Shown one piece after another: positions 1 to 16,600 of a DNA stretch of 19,011 nt (its first letter is position 1; the number at the start of each line of letters is the position of its first letter). The notes under the pieces are model-generated. The model had not been told where the DNA came from and made no database searches. It saw only the letters and a program-made list of their open reading frames with translations. Origin of the DNA: Phoronis ovalis (taxonomy: Eukaryota > Phoronida > Phoronidae). A program made the translations under genes and the position numbers. The stretch covers positions 1-19,011 of the forward strand of contig JAOXYB010016720.1 in NCBI GenBank assembly GCA_028565635.1, in the 5' to 3' direction.

Positions 1-3000
1 GATTTTTTTTGTAATAAAAATATGTATAAAGGCAGATCATGTAATAATTAATTTAAAATAAACGTTTTACTCCGTTATTTTACTCCGGTGACTCCGTTCA
101 CTCCGCTGATTAACGTTGGCCCTTTATAAAAGTGCATATGGCATGAATCATTGTGAGAATAAAATAAGCTTTGCTGTTAGTTTCAGTAGAAGTAGGCTTT
201 TACCTCATTCACAGGTAAAATTTCAGCCAGTTTGAAAAATTAGATTTATCAAATTGGTTTGGCAAATTTGTGTCCAAAGAAGTCAAGCCAGCTTGGCTAA
301 ACTGTTGTGTGTGAATAGCATATTCAATTCTACTGGGCAAAATACCCTCTGTTTCTCTAGAAATTATTTGGCTTAATACTGAATGATACCACATAGCCAC
401 CCTTGTCCTTATCTCTCATTACAGTTTATGTTGGTAAATTACTGACTTTGTTGTACATTGTACTTTGTCTTTGGTTAGTGGGCTCACATTCATTATAATA
501 ATTAGATAAAGAATGAAAGAGTCGATAGGCAGTTCAAATGTGGATGTACTGGGTAATAATTTGGGGTGACCTTGACTCAAGTCCTTGGGTTACAACACAC
601 CTGTCCTCATTATCTGATATGACAGTTTGCCAAGAATGTGTCCATTACAATGTAAATTGCATGATTGTGTGGAATATATTTATTGTGTGACACTGTTTTG
701 TTCAAGATTTACAGATTTTTTTTACCTGTTCTGTGTGAAGATAAAAATATAATTAATGACTGGTGCATACTGAATCTATTAAGTAATCATTTGTATGTCT
801 AACTGTTGTCTTCTTTGATTGACATTGTGTTGACAATAATACCTTACAGGCAGGGATATTAATTAATTTGAGTTTCAATAAGTGCAAATATAAAAACACA
901 TTCACCAGACTAACAGATGGTATTAATTTCATATTTTCATTTAACCAAAAGAGAAGGGAATAAGCATTAGTTTAATACAATGGATACATTATATATACTC
1001 TAGCCATGTTAGAATTCAAATAATTTTGATCTGACATACTATAGAATAATCACACCTAGCTAATATATAAAAAAAAAAACATTAAGAAGCACTGTATGCC
1101 ATATGTACTTATCATTTCAATATGTAGAATACTTAAATAAATCTGTATCTATACATATAGCTTGTTTTTGTATTTTGAAGGATGTGTCAGCTGAATGCAT
1201 TTTCTTAATAGCTATTTTCAGTTCAACAAAAGGTTAGTAATTGTAGTTTGTGTCATTATAAAAAAGCTTTTAGTTTTTGTAGATTTTCTTTGAGTACATT
1301 ATTGATCACCTTTATTACCTTTAATTAATACTGTCATACATATCCATGTAATTAAATATGATCCCACACAGTGCTAACACAAGGCCATTCTCATATTAAT
1401 TTCTGATGTGGGAGCAATAAGGATATATTTGACAGCTGTCAGTTTCTGAAACTTACGTAAATTCTATTTGTACCTATGACAAAGAAGGCAAATATTTAAT
1501 AGTAAAAACAAGTGATTTATTACGTAGAAATGTAAAAGATGCTTTTATCATTTTAATTCCAAAAATGCAACAGTTTAGGACATCTCTCACATTTTGTAGC
1601 AAATGCTTGAAAAAAAGATCTAACATCCCTACAGCTTATTCATCATACCAGTAACCAGTACATATCTTATTCAGAACTCTGTATTTAATGCTGTATATCT
1701 ATGTATATTTTGTATTAATATTTTGTTTGATGTAGCGTTAAAACGGTATATTTTGATATATTGTAGAATTTTTGAATATTATTTTTAATTATTACTTCAT
1801 TATGTTGTGTTATCTATATCTTCCAAAGTTGGAATAATTGAGTATATTTGGCATTAGAATTAGGCGAAGAATCACACACGCTTGACGGTTGTAAGAGCTA
1901 AATATATTTTGGTAAATAAAGCATCCATATATATATAAAATTCTGACAACAACATATACAATTAAGCCGTTCACATGTTAAAAACGAAAATCTGCACTTA
2001 CGGTACATATATACACATGCTCACTATTTCGGCATTCAAGTTTAGTTTTCTCATTCACTGGCTGAATAAAATTCAAACCCATTTGAAGTTTCAACTTGGC
2101 CTAAGTCAGTAGATCATATTTTTTAAAGCCAATTTGGAAAGTAGGATATGCATTTGGGAATTACTCGATTTGATTTCAAAAGGAAACATTACTTTTGATG
2201 GGTTCCACTTTATTGTGAGAATGGTCTGCTTATAGTATTTGATTGTTGTTAGTATTCTTGCTGCCTGAGTACAGTTATGTTAATTTACCTATGGCTATAT
2301 ATTTAATGGGTTAATTGGATATGGGCATAATGATTTCACTTCTATAACTTGGCAGTTACATTACAATGTTATTACAGTACATTTCCAAGTTCATGAATAT
2401 TATGCTGTGCAATGTACAGCACTCGTCGGAGGGGGAAAGAAGAACTGACATCTCTATCGTATGATCGTAAATAGGGAAAATATGATTTATTAATCATGCA
2501 TGCATTAACCTTTGTCTAAGAAAGTGGGAGTTGATTATTTTTAATTTGTTGCAAGTGTAATAAATCTTCCGATGTTTCGTTTTAACGTTGACATGCTACC
2601 ATTCTGTTGTACCAAGGGAAATGACTCACTGACAACAACATAAGAAAAAACATTTTGTAACTAATAGGGCTATGCTGTGAAATGCACAAGTATCAATAAA
2701 TAATATAAATTTAAACACTAATCTGAATGTGGGTTATAGAAAAATGATAATCACTCACGGAAACTGGTCAGATTAGTCAGATATTATAAATAGTACATGT
2801 AATTATTGGTATGCCAGTGGCAGGTGCTTAGCGGGAGACAATGTATGCAATTATATGTTCTTGTTTACAATTTATAAATTAGTAATCACAGTGTCCATGC
2901 ATGTAAATTGTCAAGGTGCCCTTGTAATTATATTTATACCTGGTTTGAATGAATAACTTTCATCAGGCTAATGTCCGCAGCGTTGTGTGCTTACCAACTT

Positions 3001-3256
3001 TTATAGGTTGATTTTTAATCGCTCTAATTGATTGCTGAAACATCAAATAATATTTGTTCGTTTTATATGCTCACACTATAAATATCAAATGGGTTACAAA
3101 ATGATTTACCTATTTTAATCAACTTGAGAGTGCCTTCTGAAAGTGTCGTGTCAGTGTCTTGAAATACAAGCGTTACCTATGTGAGTCGAGTAACTACAAA
3201 TTACTTGTTTTTCAGCCATCTCTACTGATGTATAATAATATGTTTTTGTTTTATAG
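1..3256. other. upstream flank or 5' non-coding region, no supported exon
   Basis: No open frame here has the splice sites or protein signature of a gene. The stretch is AT-rich, with several homopolymer runs (for example a 10-base A run near 1070) and a TA run near 1922-1936. It may be the promoter region and first non-coding intron of the ANKRD gene, because the exon at 3257 begins with a splice acceptor. I see no convincing promoter element or CpG-rich island that would place the transcription start. Confidence 0.5.
69..105. repeat. four ACTCCG hexamers in 37 bases
   Basis: ACTCCG occurs at 69-74, 82-87, 91-96 and 100-105, at steps of 13, 9 and 9. It stands out in an AT-rich stretch. It could be a decayed minisatellite or a cluster of binding sites. 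Confidence 0.6.
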
Positions 3257-3258
3257 GT

Positions 3259-3311
3259 ATGCTGTTGTGTTACATGTTACCTAGCTTATCAGATGATTTG
3301 TCAACTAGAGC

Positions 3312-3315
<4 letters not shown>
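3259..3315 (+). promoter_or_regulatory. upstream ORF whose stop overlaps the main start (ATGA)
   Basis: Within exon 1 an ATG at 3259 opens an 18-codon frame (MLLCYMLPSLSDDLSTRA) that stops at TGA 3313-3315. The stop overlaps the main ATG at 3312 by two bases (ATGA). Such overlapping or near-overlapping frames are known to lower translation of the main frame, through start-site choice or termination-reinitiation. The call depends on the exon really beginning at or before 3257. Confidence 0.55.
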
Positions 3316-11964
<8,649 letters not shown>

Positions 11965-12493
11965 AATTTATAATGGTGAAAAGAAAATGGGTGAATTGTG
12001 ACTTTAGTCTGAAAAGGCAATTTTAAATGTACAAGATTCTGACATATTTGCATGAAGTTTAATGTTTATTTTTTACTACACAGTAAAATATTGATTTATG
12101 CAATTCAACTTGAATTGAATGAAACAAATTGTTAGATGTTCAGTTGTTGTTCTCATTATTTTCTAATATGGCAGTATTACTTTTCATTGTGCTGCACGTG
12201 TTAAAAGAAACTTGGACATGGAATAATGCACGATTTAGATGTTAAATTAAAATGCAAAATTCTTGCAAGTTAATTTTATACAGAGTACTTATGATAATAA
12301 GATATTTAAAAAATTTGGAAGTATATTACTTAGTGCAGGAATGGCAACTTATGGTATGGGGGGGTGATGATCTTTATTTTCGTGGAGGAGCAATAGTTGA
12401 ACAGCTAGGGAATAGTTAAACATCTTAACGTTAGTTTTTCATGTTAGAATTATAATGATCACAATTGTGATGAACAGTTGATTCAGGGTAAAT

Positions 12494-12503
12494 TGTAAAT
12501 AAA
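12494..12503 (+). promoter_or_regulatory. poly(A) signal overlapping a Pumilio-type element
   Basis: TGTAAATA at 12494-12501 fits the Pumilio consensus UGUANAUA and overlaps AATAAA at 12498-12503. A T/GT-rich stretch (TTTTTTGACAGTGTAATGTGTCTGTTT) follows within 20-40 bases, as expected downstream of a cleavage site. Use here would give a 3' UTR of about 550 bases. Confidence 0.4.
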
Positions 12504-13284
12504 TGGTACAGTGGAGATTTTTTGACAGTGTAATGTGTCTGTTTAATGGTCTGACAAATGCACACAATTTGAGAATACTTGCGTGTAGAACACGATCATA
12601 GATTTAATGTTGATTTGAGAAATCTGGTGTACTGCTGGCAGAATATTTCACATTTTACATAACATGCGTGTATTTTATCTGCAGTATTTGATTTTAAAAT
12701 TTTATTTTGCATGATAAAAGTGAATTGATGCGCACAATTTTCAATGGGCTAAAGTTTAAGAAATGAAAGACAAGCCAGTTTAAGCCTATACGATTGTATT
12801 GTTTTGCTGAAACAATACTTTAACGTACCAAGCATGTGTAGCTATAATTGTTTTCTTGTATGTTTTGTCTGTGTTTCATAAATGTTCTGTTGAAATACCA
12901 AGACAGATGTACCTGTGTCAGAAAATCAGCAATTTATATACTTGCATATGGTTATGCTCATAGCTAATTTTAACTTTATATCAGTATTTTTCTATTTGAA
13001 TAGCGACTGGCTTGTTATATCGACACAGCAACCATGCGTTAAAAAACACCAGTCATTCCTTCTCTGTTCCGCAGAGAATTCTATCATAAAATTATTAAAA
13101 CTTGTAAAGGCTTCTTGTTAAATGACCATAGAATACCACCGAGCATTGGAGAAATGTGAGAATAGTCGCTTATTATAAGTCGATTAATTTTCATCCTTGA
13201 TCTTTCAGTTGTATTTGTTTGCCTACACGATTGTTCATGTTTATTGCTTGTAAACTTTGCAGGAAATGTAAAAAAAGTTTAGTG

Positions 13285-13290
13285 AATAAA
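13285..13290 (+). terminator. candidate distal poly(A) signal AATAAA, plus strand
   Basis: AATAAA in AGTGAATAAACAATTG. Use here would give the ANKRD transcript a 3' UTR of about 1.3 kb. It is the last canonical plus-strand hexamer before the VIPAS39 3' region. Confidence 0.4.
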
Positions 13291-13322
13291 CAATTGTTAC
13301 AAAAAATTGTATCAGATTATTA

Positions 13323-13328
13323 TTTATT
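13323..13328 (-). terminator. candidate distal poly(A) signal AATAAA, minus strand
   Basis: TTTATT on the plus strand reads AATAAA for VIPAS39, about 260 bases after its stop. It faces the plus-strand signal at 13285-13290 across 32 bases, so the two transcripts would end on top of each other if both are used. Confidence 0.35.
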
Positions 13329-13499
13329 GCACATAAAAATAGTTAAAAAAATCTGTAAACTGCATTAACAACACCAGCACGAAGCTTAGTATGTGGTCAC
13401 TCTTTTGTCCAAATATATGGATTATATTGGTTAAGGATCACTTTAGATAACTTCTTATTGCATACTGTTGCTGGATATGATTGGGATTATGTAATGCTA

Positions 13500-13505
13500 T
13501 TTATT
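13500..13505 (-). terminator. candidate proximal poly(A) signal AATAAA for VIPAS39
   Basis: Reads GGGACAATAAATAG on the minus strand, 82 bases downstream of the VIPAS39 stop codon. It is the closest canonical hexamer and would give a short 3' UTR. Confidence 0.45.
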
Positions 13506-13587
13506 GTCCCAAACTGGCAATAATAATAATAGAATAATAACATAATGAAGTAAATTGGTTCTGAAGTTGGTGAAGTTATCACAGCGT

Positions 13588-13608
13588 TCAATTTTTCCAC
13601 TTTATGCT
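13588..13608 (-). CDS. VIPAS39: VIPAS39 final exon: SIKWKN and stop
   Basis: After the acceptor TATATTTACAG the reading is S-I-K-W-K-N-stop, phase 0. This matches the (Q/S)I(R/K)WKN terminus of VIPAS39 proteins. Only 18 coding bases plus TGA are in this exon; the rest is 3' UTR. Similarity, phase and splice signal agree. Confidence 0.92.
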   Translation of the reverse strand, partial: SIKWKN

Positions 13609-16600
13609 CTGTAAATATATTAAATAGATAAACCATTATCACGCCTTAGCTTCAACAAGTCCAATTTATACAAAACTGATCTATAATGAGGATAATGAAG
13701 TAATTTTGTCATGTTGAACAGAAATAACTGAAGAGTTGAGTAGTGAAATTCAGCAATCACCATTATAAGCAAATCCAGTAAGTACTTTATAAATGCTTAA
13801 TTATCAAATAGTGTCATATGTTCAACTACAATTAAAGAATCACAAAATTCCTGTCCTAAGCAGCATTCTAGTAGAACTATCACAAAGGTATGCGTAACCC
13901 TGAAAAGCATCTGGCACTGGTCCTACAATGCTACTTACTGAATTACGTAACAAATCCTGAGCAATCCTATAGTCTATAGCATCTCTGCTGCCATCAATGT
14001 GTTTTCGTATGTAAAATTCCAACTGTTGTCTGTCTTTCTGTATTTTAAGTACCTAAAATATTTTTGTACAAATTACTTAATATTACAAAAAAAGGAAGTG
14101 AATCATACTTTTGTGTATAAGAGTAACTGTAATTCATGAACACTGCTGAGATACATCATCTGCTGAGTAATGGTTTATTTTCAGCATCTCAAAGCTATGT
14201 AATCACTGTGTCTTCCCATAAAATTGATCAATGAATTAGCTCACACAGTAGCAATGACTGTAAGTTTTTATTAATATTATAACTGATTTTAAAATAGGTT
14301 GAATATTTCTTCGGTTTGGATGCTAAGGCACAGAGATCTTACAGTGCCATTTGAATTTCTACTGTCAGAACCAGAATCCAGTGACGGCTGTTCCACTTTT
14401 AATTGTACGACAAAAGAAGGCACTTTAGTAAAAGAAACACTGGTGTTGGGGTTCTAATCCATTATTTTACCTATATTATAATAGTATGTAATATGACGAT
14501 TTAAAACAATTATGGATGGTGACTTCCCCTACTCGCCTGTACAACTAAAAGCGGAACAGTGCTGACATGCTTTATGCAACAAGTAATTAGGAGTATTCAG
14601 AAAGGCTGTCATGCTGATAAATGTATCTTGTTTCATGCATGTCACCCACTACCAATAGCAAAAATGTTAACAAATACCTCTACTGCAACGGAATGACACT
14701 TGCATTTCTTAGCCAGTTGAAATCTGGTATCAACATCTTCTATTAATGACAAAAATTTAGTTAACACCTGCAAAGATATGATATACCAAATTGTAAAGGA
14801 AGAAGAAACAGTTGGCAGATAACCTTCACTAAATACTTTATTAACCCCTGCAAAGGTATGATATCACAAACCTTACTAAACAATGCATGCAGTAGCAATT
14901 CTGCTAACAAAGCATTGTTGAAACTATTTGAAAATTCTAACTTATTTCAAGATGCCTGAAGAACTGTATTTTAAAAAATAACAATCATGACAAACCACAT
15001 GTAACATATGTATTTACTGACTTACATCTCTTGGTGCATCACATTTTATTAAAATATGTACTATTTTTTCAAATGATATTGGTGCTTTATATTGGGCTTT
15101 GCCCAACCAATTCTGAAAAATACAAAATATGAAACATTGTAAACAGCAGAAAATTGAGTAACAAACGTAAAGGGCTACTAATACACATAGCAGTAGACAG
15201 TACTTACACAAATGGATCTTAGGGTGTTTCACCAGGAGGAGCCTGAGAACATCTGATCGCATTCCCAGATGAAGAGAGATGTTCAGAAGAATGAGATCGT
15301 ATGTGTATAAATTATATCACAGTATGAACATTTTGATAGTTTTACCATAATAACCGTAAGCATGTGATTACATTATTTTAATGACCTAGGTAACTAGCAA
15401 CATCCAGTGGGGAAAGTATGAGTCTGAGATACTCTCGCTGCTTAGCATTTTCATATGAACTATATTCAGACACGCATTTGAAAGCAGAAAACACTCAAAA
15501 TTAAAGAATTGCTTCATAGATACCATCAAGACTTTCTTACTTTGGTTGTGAGTAAAGCATCCACAGCTTGCCACCTTCTTCCCCGTGCCTGAGCCCGTAA
15601 TGCTGTTGTGACATATTGCTTGTCAGTCAATTGATGAGCGTGTTTTATAGCTTGTGGACTAGCTAAATTATTCTGTAAAAAAAACATAAATTATACTGCA
15701 TGGGTAAGAAAAATTAAAACGAATTTGCTAGAAACATTTCTTATTAAGAACAATTAAAACCAGTTACTAATTTCGTCACCAAAATAACCAGTATGAATGC
15801 GCACATGCATCAAGTTTTTTCTACATTTTCTAAATAAAATGAAGCATTACTTATTTAGTGGAAGAATTACTTTGGCAGATTTAATCTAGCACAATACTCT
15901 TACAGAAAAGGATAGTCTGGAACATCATTAATACTACCATTGCAATTTCAATTTAGGTTTGTGACCAAATAAAATATCAATGCTGTACAATCATCTATAG
16001 ATGTTGAGGTACCTCTGTTAATCCATAGTGGTAAAAACAACAATAATACAACGTAGTTATAAGTGGTTGATCTACGATAGACGCTGCCCTAGGATGCTGT
16101 TGAAGCACGGTATGCCTCTTCTGAGCTGCAGCTAGAACATCTGCAGCCTGTAAAATGAAACTTTTATTATCAGCATATCAACTTATTGTATTCCATAGCC
16201 AATTAAAACATAAAAAGTGTAAACTTGACTATTGGGGATTTAAACAATCTTACATTTGCATACAAGCTACATTAAAATGCAACATGCAATTACATTTGTG
16301 CAGATAATAACAAGGCAAACATTTTTAGTACTAGTATTTAAAAAAAACACTGGATTTAATAGCTTTCATTATTGTTTATAAATTCACTCTCTAGAGGAGC
16401 AAATAAAAATCTAATAAAAATACAAGCATTCGTATGAAATCTTGCTGCAATATTGATATCTTACATCAACTGGAAGTTGCCTCTGTAATAATGCCACTTG
16501 CTGTTGGACGAGTTCTGCATCATGTATTAAAGTGGAATCTCCATAAAAATGAGCACTAAAATAAAAAATGGTAAATTTATGAAAAATCATAGCTAAGTAT

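Larger units (their letters stand above)
11965..13587. other. convergent 3' region between the two genes
   Basis: The 3' UTR of the ANKRD gene on the left and that of VIPAS39 on the right. It is AT-rich with no supported open frame; the 68-codon plus-strand frame at 12915-13121 looks like chance. Candidate poly(A) signals are listed separately. A microsatellite-like AAT run lies at 13519-13540. Confidence 0.7.

Noticed and set aside
209-400. Minus-strand 63-codon frame near the left edge (…SRETEGILPSRIEYAIHTQQ…) as a terminal exon
   Set aside because: The peptide looks protein-like, but I recognise no family, there is no ATG in a good context, the only upstream AG lacks a pyrimidine tract, and no clear poly(A) signal follows.
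2401-2688. Near-repeat TATGCTGTG[C/A]AATG at 2401 and 2671, and a small hairpin TGCTGT/ACAGCA at 2403-2421
   Set aside because: Short, imperfect and isolated; within what AT-rich sequence of this length yields by chance.
12915-13121. 68-codon plus-strand frame in the convergent region
   Set aside because: Hydrophobic AT-rich translation with no family features, lying in probable 3' UTR.
13840-13938. 32-residue C-terminal extension of VIPAS39
   Set aside because: It lies beyond a consensus GTAAGT donor, has no similarity to the family, and the spliced alternative gives the conserved SIKWKN end.
14440-14460. tRNA gene suggested by GGGGTTCTAATCC
   Set aside because: Only the T-loop-like string is present; no acceptor, D or anticodon stems can be formed around it.
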